5,288 nucleotides of DNA from Treponema sp. (GTDB taxonomy: Bacteria > Spirochaetota > Spirochaetia > Treponematales > Treponemataceae), in contig JAFTEK010000374.1 of NCBI GenBank assembly GCA_017453705.1, positions 1-5,288 on the forward strand, read 5' to 3'. Positions 1-5,288 of the stretch are shown piece by piece (within the stretch, counting starts at the first letter, position 1; each line of letters begins with the position of its first letter). The notes below the pieces were generated by a model, which was given only the letters and a program-made list of their open reading frames with translations, was not told the DNA's origin and ran no database searches. The translations under genes were made by a program, and so were the position numbers.

Positions 1-14
1 CATCTGCTGTCCCA

Positions 15-2156
15 ATGGAATCAAGCACAGAAACACAGGAATCCCAGTCAGGTATGCAGGAATCTGCGGCTCCCCAAGCCACTGCCCAGGCTGATGACCG
101 GGATGCAGGCACAGAGGACGAGGAAGAAGCTGAGCAGGAGGGAGAGGGGGGCATCTCCTTCGCCGACCTTGGGCTGGATGAGATGACTCTTGAGGCCATA
201 AGGCGCAAGGGCTTCGTCACCCCGTCACCCATACAGGTGCTGGCAATACCCCGTTTGTTGAATGGAGATGCCAACGTCATTGCCCGCGCCCGCACTGGTA
301 CAGGAAAGACCGCTGCATTCGGACTCCCCATAGTGCAGCAGCTCAGGAGCGGCAGCGACCATGTTCAGGCAATAATACTGGAGCCTACGCGAGAGCTTGC
401 CATGCAGACATGCACCGAGATGGCATCATTCACGCCGGGCAAATACCCCCGCACGGCTGTAGTATATGGCGGAGCCTCGATGGGCGAGCAGATCCGCGCC
501 CTGCGCAAGGGCGTTGAGATTGTCGTCGGTACCCCCGGCCGTGTGCAGGATCTTATGGACAGGGGTGTGCTCCAGATTGACCGCATACAGTATTTCATAC
601 TGGATGAGGGTGATGAGATGCTCGACATGGGCTTTGTCGATGACATAGAGAACATCTTCGCCGAGGCCAACCCTGAGTGCCGTGTCCTGCTTTTCAGTGC
701 AACCGTCCCCAAGCCCATCCTCAAGATTGCCGAGAAGTTCATGGGCGACTATGAGATTGTGGAGGAGGAAGGCCACGATGAGGAGCCGCTCCTCATTGAC
801 CAGCGTTATTGGCTGCTCCGCGAGAGCGAGAAGATAGAAGCCCTTGTACGATTGATTGACATTTCACCCGACTTCTACGGACTGGTCTTTGTTCAGCGCA
901 AGTCCGATGCGGACATGGTGTGCAAGGCACTGGACGAGAGGGGCTACGAGGTCGCCGCCCTTCATGGTGACATACCCCAGGGACAGCGCGAGAAAATCCT
1001 CGCCCGCTTCCGCATAAAGAAAACCCGCATACTGGTGGCAACGGACGTGGCCGCGCGCGGAATAGACATCACAGGTCTGACCCACGTGGTCAACTACGAC
1101 CTGCCCTTTGACGGCCCTACTTACGTGCACCGCATAGGCCGCACAGGACGTGCCGGGGCTGCTGGAATGGCGGTCACGTTCGTCCGCCCGGAGGAGTCCA
1201 GGCGCAAGCTCCAGTACCTCAAGAGCGCGGTCAAGAAGAGCGCGAAGGGCGAGATGCTTGAGGGCAGGATTCCTTCCGTGGAAGAGGTTGTCGAGGCCAA
1301 GCGCAAGAGGCTCTTCCAGGAAGTCAGGGAGAAGCTCGGACTCAACATCAGCATGACCGAGGACGGCCGGATTGTCGGACAGAATCCTGGAGAGCTTGCA
1401 GGAGATGTCCCCGCAGCCGAGGCTTCCGAGAATCCTGTACAGGAGAGTACGCTCAGGAAGGGAGACCCGATATTCGACAAGATGGCGGAGGAGCTTTGTG
1501 CCGGCCAGAACCCGCAGGAAGTCCTCGCATCCCTCCTGTCCGCGACTTATGGCAGCAGCCTCAGCGTAAAACGCTACGGAAAGATTGCAAGCGCAGGCAG
1601 CCAGGACAAGACCCGCAAGGGGGAGCGTGGCGAGAAGGGCGGCAAGGCAGGGCAGACCCGCCTCTTTGTGCAGCTGGGCTGGATAGACGGTTACAATCCC
1701 AAGAAGGTTGCCAATTACATCGCAGACTTGACGGGTATCAAGAACAGCGATGTGGACGACATAGACATGGCGGATAAATTCTGCCTTATGAGCATACCTG
1801 TGGATGCCGCCCGCAAAGCGATAGAGCTTTCTGCCTCTGACAGCATGATTCCCCACATACACGAGGATGTCAAGGCTGGCCGTAGCGGAGCCAGAAGCGG
1901 ACGTGGACGTGACCGTGACAGGGGATTCGGGCGTGACCGGGGCGGGTTCGGCCGTGACCGCGACCGCGGATTCGGGCGTGATCGTGGCGGGTTCGGACGT
2001 GACCGCGACCGCGGATTCGGGCGCGACAGGGGCGGATTCGGGCGTGACCGTGACCGCGGATTCGGTCACTCCAACGCCCGTGCCGGGGTGCACACCGCCA
2101 CCCAGCGGAGCGGCTCCAGCTCCTACTTCAAGAGCAGCAGGGCTGACGAATACTAG
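15..2156 (+). CDS. DEAD-box ATP-dependent RNA helicase (DeaD/CsdA-DbpA type) with DbpA-like RNA-binding domain and Arg/Asp/Gly-rich tail
   Basis: Predicted cytoplasmic ATP-dependent RNA unwinding enzyme; relatives act in ribosome assembly, mRNA decay and cold adaptation. Order in the 713 residues: acidic low-complexity tail (about 1-47); Q motif (F67, TPSPIQ to Q74); motif I ARTGTGKT (92-99); Ia PTRELA (124-129); GG (152-153); Ib TPGR (173-176); motif II DEGD (197-200) instead of DEAD; SAT (228-230); motif IV-like VFVQRK (291-296); motif V around VATDVAARGID (341-351); motif VI HRIGRTGRAG (372-381). A charged linker (about 415-510) resembles the DeaD family's post-core region. Residues 548-607 match the DbpA RNA-binding domain (RLFVQLGWIDG start). 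The tail (about 620-685) is an Arg/Asp/Gly/Phe repeat. The start is uncertain: no Shine-Dalgarno precedes the ATG at 15 and the frame is open to the window edge, so the gene may begin upstream. It converges on the minus-strand gene, overlapping 4 nt. Core identity is very sure; DeaD versus DbpA orthology is not. Confidence 0.95.
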   Translation: MESSTETQESQSGMQESAAPQATAQADDRDAGTEDEEEAEQEGEGGISFADLGLDEMTLEAIRRKGFVTPSPIQVLAIPRLLNGDANVIARARTGTGKTAAFGLPIVQQLRSGSDHVQAIILEPTRELAMQTCTEMASFTPGKYPRTAVVYGGASMGEQIRALRKGVEIVVGTPGRVQDLMDRGVLQIDRIQYFILDEGDEMLDMGFVDDIENIFAEANPECRVLLFSATVPKPILKIAEKFMGDYEIVEEEGHDEEPLLIDQRYWLLRESEKIEALVRLIDISPDFYGLVFVQRKSDADMVCKALDERGYEVAALHGDIPQGQREKILARFRIKKTRILVATDVAARGIDITGLTHVVNYDLPFDGPTYVHRIGRTGRAGAAGMAVTFVRPEESRRKLQYLKSAVKKSAKGEMLEGRIPSVEEVVEAKRKRLFQEVREKLGLNISMTEDGRIVGQNPGELAGDVPAAEASENPVQESTLRKGDPIFDKMAEELCAGQNPQEVLASLLSATYGSSLSVKRYGKIASAGSQDKTRKGERGEKGGKAGQTRLFVQLGWIDGYNPKKVANYIADLTGIKNSDVDDIDMADKFCLMSIPVDAARKAIELSASDSMIPHIHEDVKAGRSGARSGRGRDRDRGFGRDRGGFGRDRDRGFGRDRGGFGRDRDRGFGRDRGGFGRDRDRGFGHSNARAGVHTATQRSGSSSYFKSSRADEY
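1905..2066 (+). repeat. 45-bp in-frame tandem repeat encoding the Arg/Asp/Gly/Phe tail of the helicase
   Basis: Three full 45-bp units (1905-1949, 1950-1994, 1995-2039) are followed by a 27-bp partial unit (2040-2066). Each full unit encodes the same 15 residues, GRDRDRGFGRDRGGF, and the partial unit encodes GRDRDRGFG. Within a unit there is an 8+7-residue sub-period built on GFGRDR. Third-position changes (cgt/cgc/agg for Arg, gac/gat for Asp) separate the copies while the protein stays identical, which points to selection on the peptide. The unit length is a multiple of three, so gain or loss of a copy by slippage or recombination would keep the frame. Known RGG tails of helicases bind RNA; here the Arg residues alternate with Asp, giving a mixed-charge tract. 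Confidence 0.93.
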
Positions 2157-3679
2157 GAGTCTGATTTTTCCCTCGTGAGGATGACCGGATGTCCTGATGA
2201 GGGGTATGAATCATATAGCTGTACGGTATAGGGTTGGAGTATTATCCTGTCTTCGTCTATCTGGCTTCCGTCATCGGCTGATGGCGGATAGCTTGCTAAG
2301 TAGCAGCCGTTTAGCAGCGGCTGGTCTTGGGAAGATTCGTCTTCGGCCTTGAACTGTATGAAGCTGCTGTCACCAAGCTGCATTGCAACATAGCTTCCTG
2401 ATTGTCTTTTTTCACCGGCCGTCAAGTTATAAAAACCATCAGCGAAAGAGACTCTGTTGCCATCACCTGTTCTCCAGCTTGGGCCTGACTCCAGATTGTA
2501 GATATAGGTGCTTTTGAGGGCGGAGTATGAGAAGCTTTCGCTGTAGAAATCAGAGAACTTCATCTTCTTGTAGTCACCGTTCCAGGAGTTCTCGTCTTTT
2601 ATTGCCATGCTTACGTCATCATGTACCAGTATCGCTATCTGCTCCAAATCCACCAGGCTTACGTCCACGTTTCTTTTCAGTGTCTCTATCTCATAGTTTG
2701 TAGTGGATATGTACATTCCCCTGTAGTGCAGGGTGCTGTTCTGCCAGTTGTATACTTCTTCTTCGTCCCCAATGAGGAAAATAATCTGTTCTGACTCGTA
2801 ATCAAAGAACACATATCGGATACCGCTTCCGTTTGTCTCCGTCCTATACCATAGCCCCCCAAGATAGTCAGCGAATGTCTTTACCGTTCCGTCCTGGATT
2901 TTGGCAAGTTCACCCTTCTTTATGCTGCTGCCTTTTATCCGGCTTTGCTTTGTTTGCACGTATTTTTGATCAGCCGCGCTCCAGCTCCAGACGGTCTGAA
3001 TCTGATCGGAGCTTTCAGGTTTGGAGACTTCTGAGGAATACATCATTATTATATATGGAAGGCTGCCTGTGCCTGTGGCGTAGTTGTCATCGTCCAGCTG
3101 CTGCAGGTATATGGCACCATTGCTCTTTAGGTCTGCCAGCATCATGAGCCTGTAGATTCCGGCCTTCTCATCGTAGTTTATGAAGAAAGCCCTTAGTACG
3201 GAATTCCCTGAGGAGTCAAAGCCCTGATAAACCAGCGCAGGCTTGTTACGTCCTGTAAGGTCTATCCCATAGCAGGAGAAGGTTTTTACTTGCTCTACCT
3301 GGGTGGCTATGTCAACCGTCCTTTCATAAGATTCGCTTTTTGGATTATAAACGGCAACGACCAGCTGCAGGTTTTGTACGCCTGCTTTTCTGACGACGTT
3401 GACCTGATCCTCAAAGCCGTCCCCCGTGAAGTCTGAGCTTATTACATCGAGCAAGGTTTCATCGGGGTTGAGGTTTATGAAGGAGGATAGTATTACGCCC
3501 GATGATAGAATTGAACCAGAGCCTTTTCCTTCTTCTTTTTCTTCAACTGAGGAAGGAACCACCAGTTTTGCCCGCACCACGTCCTGCTGCTCGCTCTGGA
3601 AGTAACCCCGGTTAAGAGCCAGCAGGACTATGGCCGCTGCTGCGATGATGAATGAGACGATGACTATGCGCTTCTGCAT
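2153..3679 (-). CDS. Hypothetical membrane-anchored beta-rich protein, possibly of the spirochaete pallilysin-related adhesin type
   Basis: Function not recognised. The 508-residue product starts MQKR, followed by one hydrophobic helix (about residues 5-22). No Cys follows it, so this looks like an uncleaved anchor or Sec signal rather than a lipoprotein signal; the rest is probably outside the cytoplasmic membrane. Residues 83-91 (DFTGDGFED) fit the Asp-rich calcium loop of FG-GAP/VCBS propeller repeats. Two weaker copies seem to follow, at about 138-185 (DLTGRNKPALVY) and 195-248. The C-terminal half is rich in aromatic beta strands, with a Trp-centred segment (about 276-370, ending SWNGDYKKM) of a kind I associate with large Treponema envelope proteins; the pallilysin-related adhesin label is a guess from memory. 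Cys136 and Cys459 are the only cysteines. The ATG at 3679 has no visible Shine-Dalgarno, but it is the only start that keeps the hydrophobic helix. It lies 24 nt after argD on the same strand, so cotranscription is likely. Confidence 0.85.
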   Translation of the reverse strand: MQKRIVIVSFIIAAAAIVLLALNRGYFQSEQQDVVRAKLVVPSSVEEKEEGKGSGSILSSGVILSSFINLNPDETLLDVISSDFTGDGFEDQVNVVRKAGVQNLQLVVAVYNPKSESYERTVDIATQVEQVKTFSCYGIDLTGRNKPALVYQGFDSSGNSVLRAFFINYDEKAGIYRLMMLADLKSNGAIYLQQLDDDNYATGTGSLPYIIMMYSSEVSKPESSDQIQTVWSWSAADQKYVQTKQSRIKGSSIKKGELAKIQDGTVKTFADYLGGLWYRTETNGSGIRYVFFDYESEQIIFLIGDEEEVYNWQNSTLHYRGMYISTTNYEIETLKRNVDVSLVDLEQIAILVHDDVSMAIKDENSWNGDYKKMKFSDFYSESFSYSALKSTYIYNLESGPSWRTGDGNRVSFADGFYNLTAGEKRQSGSYVAMQLGDSSFIQFKAEDESSQDQPLLNGCYLASYPPSADDGSQIDEDRIILQPYTVQLYDSYPSSGHPVILTREKSDS

Positions 3680-3703
3680 TAGGCAATAATAGCGGAGGGA
3701 CGC

Positions 3704-4861
3704 TTATTTTTCAAGGACTGAGCGCAGGATTTCAAGGCCTTCGTCTATGTGTTTCTTTGGTATGTTCAGCGGTGGAACCAGCCTGAGCGTGTGTTCGCCG
3801 GCAGTAGAGAATAGCAGCCCCCTCTCAAGGCACTCCTTTTCCACTTCAACTGGGTTTCCCTCTATCTGGATTCCTGTCATCAGTCCTAGGCCGCGTATTT
3901 CCTTCACGCATGGAAGCTTCCAGCTGTTGACGGTGTTCCTTATGTACTCGCCCTTTTCCGTCACCTTTACGAGAAAGTCCGGGGATGTGATTTTCTTGAG
4001 CACGACCCGTGCAGCCGCAAGTGCCAGTGGGTTGCCGCCAAAGGTTGACTGGTGGTCTCCCGCCTGGAATACCTTGTTTGCCTTGCCACGGAAGATACAT
4101 GCTCCCATTGGCACTCCGCCAGCTATCCCCTTGGCAAGGGTGACGACATCCGGGTTGAACTGGAGCTGCTCGCTGGCGAGCAAGCTGCCCGTCCGCCCCA
4201 TTCCTGTCTGAACTTCGTCCGCGATGACGATTGCGCCCGCTTCACGCGCGGCCTTTGCCGCGGCCTGTGCCCATTTTGGGTCAAGGGGTATCACGCCTCC
4301 TTCACCCTGCACGCACTCAATCATAAGAGCGGCTGTGTTGTTGTCAAAGGCATTCTGCAGGGACTCAAAGTCGTTGGCCTTTATCGTCTTGAAGCCGGAG
4401 GGGTAGGGGGCAAATGATTCTGGGTGGAATTTGTCCTGCCCTGTCGCCTTGAGTGTTGCGAGCGTCCTTCCGTGGAATGACCTCTCCAGTGTGACTATCG
4501 TTTTCTTGGAGTCGCCTCCTTGCATCTGACCGTACTTGCGGGCGAGCTTTATGGCAGCCTCGTTTGCTTCCGCACCGGAGTTTCCGAAGAATACCCCGTC
4601 AAAGCCAGTTGCTTCCAGCAGGGACTTTGCGTAGGCCACCCCCACGTCACTGAAAAAATAGTTGCATACGTGGATCATCTTTTTGCTCTGCTTGTTTATT
4701 GCCTTGACAAGCGGCTTATAACCGTGGCCCAGACAGTTCACGGCGATTCCGGAGAGAAAGTCTATGTATTTCTTTCCGTTTATGTCCTTAAGCACGGAAC
4801 CTTTTCCACTTTTGAATATCACGTCAAATGAGCCGTAATTGTTCACGACAGGCGTATTCAT
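3704..4861 (-). CDS. argD: Acetylornithine aminotransferase (class III, PLP-dependent)
   Basis: Catalyses transfer of an amino group from glutamate to N-acetylglutamate semialdehyde, giving N-acetylornithine, in cytoplasmic arginine synthesis; family members may also serve lysine synthesis as succinyldiaminopimelate aminotransferase. The 385-residue length is normal. Visible motifs: NSGAEANEAAIKLAR (94-108), FHGRT (129-133), QGEGG (185-189), DEVQTG (215-220, Asp215 contacting the PLP ring nitrogen), LAKGIAGG with the Schiff-base Lys244, STFGGNP (272-278) and the C-terminal LRLVPPL (359-365). All key residues are present. The ATG at 4861 was chosen because AGGAGG lies 5 nt upstream and the protein then begins just before the conserved N-terminal segment. 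The frame stays open to an ATG at 5071, but that would add 70 residues read through the intergenic hairpins and the out-of-frame end of argB. It follows argB by 89 nt. Ornithine or GABA aminotransferase is less likely given the argB neighbour. Confidence 0.96.
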   Translation of the reverse strand: MNTPVVNNYGSFDVIFKSGKGSVLKDINGKKYIDFLSGIAVNCLGHGYKPLVKAINKQSKKMIHVCNYFFSDVGVAYAKSLLEATGFDGVFFGNSGAEANEAAIKLARKYGQMQGGDSKKTIVTLERSFHGRTLATLKATGQDKFHPESFAPYPSGFKTIKANDFESLQNAFDNNTAALMIECVQGEGGVIPLDPKWAQAAAKAAREAGAIVIADEVQTGMGRTGSLLASEQLQFNPDVVTLAKGIAGGVPMGACIFRGKANKVFQAGDHQSTFGGNPLALAAARVVLKKITSPDFLVKVTEKGEYIRNTVNSWKLPCVKEIRGLGLMTGIQIEGNPVEVEKECLERGLLFSTAGEHTLRLVPPLNIPKKHIDEGLEILRSVLEK

Positions 4862-4866
4862 AAAAA

Positions 4867-4872
4867 CCTCCT
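4867..4872 (-). promoter_or_regulatory. Ribosome binding site of argD
   Basis: Minus-strand AGGAGG, a full match to the anti-Shine-Dalgarno core, sits 5 nt before the ATG at 4861. It decides the argD start against the much longer reading frame that begins at 5071. Confidence 0.9.
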
Positions 4873-4894
4873 GATATAAAAATAAGGGCATCTC

Positions 4895-4948
4895 GAAAAA
4901 CTGAAGTTTTTCCAGGTTCCCATAAACCTGTTTGGAAACTGCGTTTCC
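4895..4948 (-). repeat. Three consecutive perfect inverted repeats in the argB-argD gap
   Basis: Read on the minus strand after the argB stop, hairpin A is GGAAAC-GCA-GTTTCC (4948-4934, 6-bp stem), hairpin B is CAGGTT-TATGGG-AACCTG (4930-4913, 6-bp stem) and hairpin C is GAAAAAC-TTCA-GTTTTTC (4912-4895, 7-bp stem). Stem A begins 2 nt after the argB stop codon, only 3 nt separate A from B, and B abuts C. A and C resemble each other (AAACTG, 1-2 nt, GTTT on the plus strand). The 3' arm of A can also pair, with a 2-nt bulge, with the 5' arm of C around B, so two mutually exclusive folds exist. No T-run follows C (GAGATGCCC comes next), so it is not a standard intrinsic terminator. It could be a dispersed palindromic repeat, an mRNA processing or stability element, or an attenuator; the sequence alone does not decide. 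Confidence 0.75.
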
Positions 4949-4950
4949 TC

Positions 4951-5288
4951 TCAGTAAATCATTGTTCCGATTCCCCGGTCGCTGAACATTTCTATCAGCA
5001 GTGAATGGGGAACACGTCCGTCTATTATGTGGGTTCGCGGAACGCCGCCTTCCCTGGCAAGTACGCAGCACTCAATTTTTGGAATCATCCCGCCTGCAAT
5101 AGTTCCGTCTTGTATGTATTTTCCCACGTCTGATATGTGTATCCGCTGTACGAGTGATGACGGATCGTTTATATCCCGCAGGACTCCGGGAACGTTGGTC
5201 AGCTGAACGAATTTCTCTGCTTTCAGTGCGACAGCAATCTTAGCTGCCGCGGTATCGGCATTTATGTTGTAGCGGTTCATGTCACCGG
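4951..5288 (-). CDS. argB: Acetylglutamate kinase, C-terminal part (5' end beyond the window)
   Basis: Phosphorylates N-acetyl-L-glutamate with ATP to N-acetylglutamyl-5-phosphate, the second step of arginine synthesis, in the cytoplasm; amino acid kinase family. About 111 C-terminal residues are visible and the frame runs off the right edge, so the ATG at 5280 is internal. Diagnostic segments in order: NRYNINADTAAAKIA, whose NINAD holds the conserved substrate-binding Asn and catalytic Asp; a TNVPGVL strand-turn; GGMIPKIECC, with the Lys that contacts ATP phosphates; HIIDGRVPHSLLIEMF; and the usual end GIGTMIY. The C-terminus is intact with a TGA stop. Whether the enzyme carries the N-terminal helix typical of arginine-inhibited forms cannot be seen. 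It is the first visible gene of a minus-strand operon with argD. Confidence 0.96.
   Translation of the reverse strand, partial: GDMNRYNINADTAAAKIAVALKAEKFVQLTNVPGVLRDINDPSSLVQRIHISDVGKYIQDGTIAGGMIPKIECCVLAREGGVPRTHIIDGRVPHSLLIEMFSDRGIGTMIY

Noticed and set aside
864..2093. 409-codon open frame antisense to the helicase, with repeated Val-Thr-Pro-Glu-Ser-like segments
   Set aside because: Its repeats are the complement of the helicase's 45-bp repeat, and the GC-rich codon bias of the sense gene keeps the opposite frame open. It has no recognisable domain, while the sense strand encodes a complete helicase.
1867..2178. Plus-strand 103-codon frame rich in Val-Thr and Asp-Ser-Gly repeats
   Set aside because: It is a frame-shifted reading of the same 45-bp repeat inside the helicase gene, with no independent support.
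2157..2185. Possible terminator at the convergent junction (CCTC-GT-GAGG beside a run of five T)
   Set aside because: The stem is only 4 bp with a 2-nt loop, and on the plus strand the T-run precedes it rather than follows it; on the minus strand it is followed by A, not T.
3747..4417. Plus-strand open frames opposite argD
   Set aside because: They are shadows of the argD coding strand, with no domain, start signal or conservation clue of their own.
4873..4890. TATA-like sequence upstream of argD as a promoter -10 box
   Set aside because: It lies directly against the ribosome binding site, leaving no room for a transcript start and leader, and no matching -35 was seen; the AT-richness is better read as an ordinary ribosome binding region.
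4862..5071. 70-residue N-terminal extension of ArgD from an ATG at 5071
   Set aside because: It reads out of frame through the end of argB and through the intergenic hairpins, whereas the ATG at 4861 has a perfect ribosome binding site and gives the normal family length.

Overview
The window holds four genes in two converging blocks and has almost no free space. The plus strand carries one gene at the left: a long DEAD-box RNA helicase of the DeaD/CsdA-DbpA type. The minus strand, read right to left, carries the 3' end of argB (N-acetylglutamate kinase), then argD (acetylornithine aminotransferase), then a 508-residue membrane-anchored protein with no clear function. No rRNA, tRNA, CRISPR array, insertion sequence or phage gene was seen, and no stretch above 300 bases lacks a gene.

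Organism: bacterial. I favour a spirochaete, most likely an arginine-prototrophic Treponema from a gut, rumen or oral setting. This rests mainly on the overall look of the 508-residue protein, which resembles large beta-rich Treponema envelope proteins, and is inference only. The helicase gene is visibly richer in G+C than the 508-residue gene.

Layout: 1-2156 helicase (+), with an acidic N-terminal tail, a complete helicase core with DEGD in place of DEAD, a DbpA-like RNA-binding domain and an Arg/Asp/Gly/Phe repeat tail encoded by a 45-bp tandem repeat. 2153-3679 is the unknown membrane-anchored protein (-); its stop codon and that of the helicase share one CTAG palindrome. 3680-3703 is a 24-nt gap. 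3704-4861 is argD (-), preceded by a strong AGGAGG ribosome binding site. 4862-4950 is an 89-nt gap filled largely by three consecutive perfect inverted repeats. 4951-5288 is the C-terminal part of argB (-), cut by the window edge.

How they work together: ArgB and ArgD catalyse the second and fourth steps of ornithine/arginine synthesis, so argB-argD is a pathway operon. The 508-residue gene lies 24 nt downstream on the same strand and is probably cotranscribed, although nothing in it suggests arginine metabolism. The helicase is an unrelated RNA-remodelling gene. The points most worth a second look are the triple-hairpin element between argB and argD, the DEGD motif with its Arg/Asp repeat tail, and the unknown protein with apparent FG-GAP-like repeats. 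No clearly new multi-gene system is visible.
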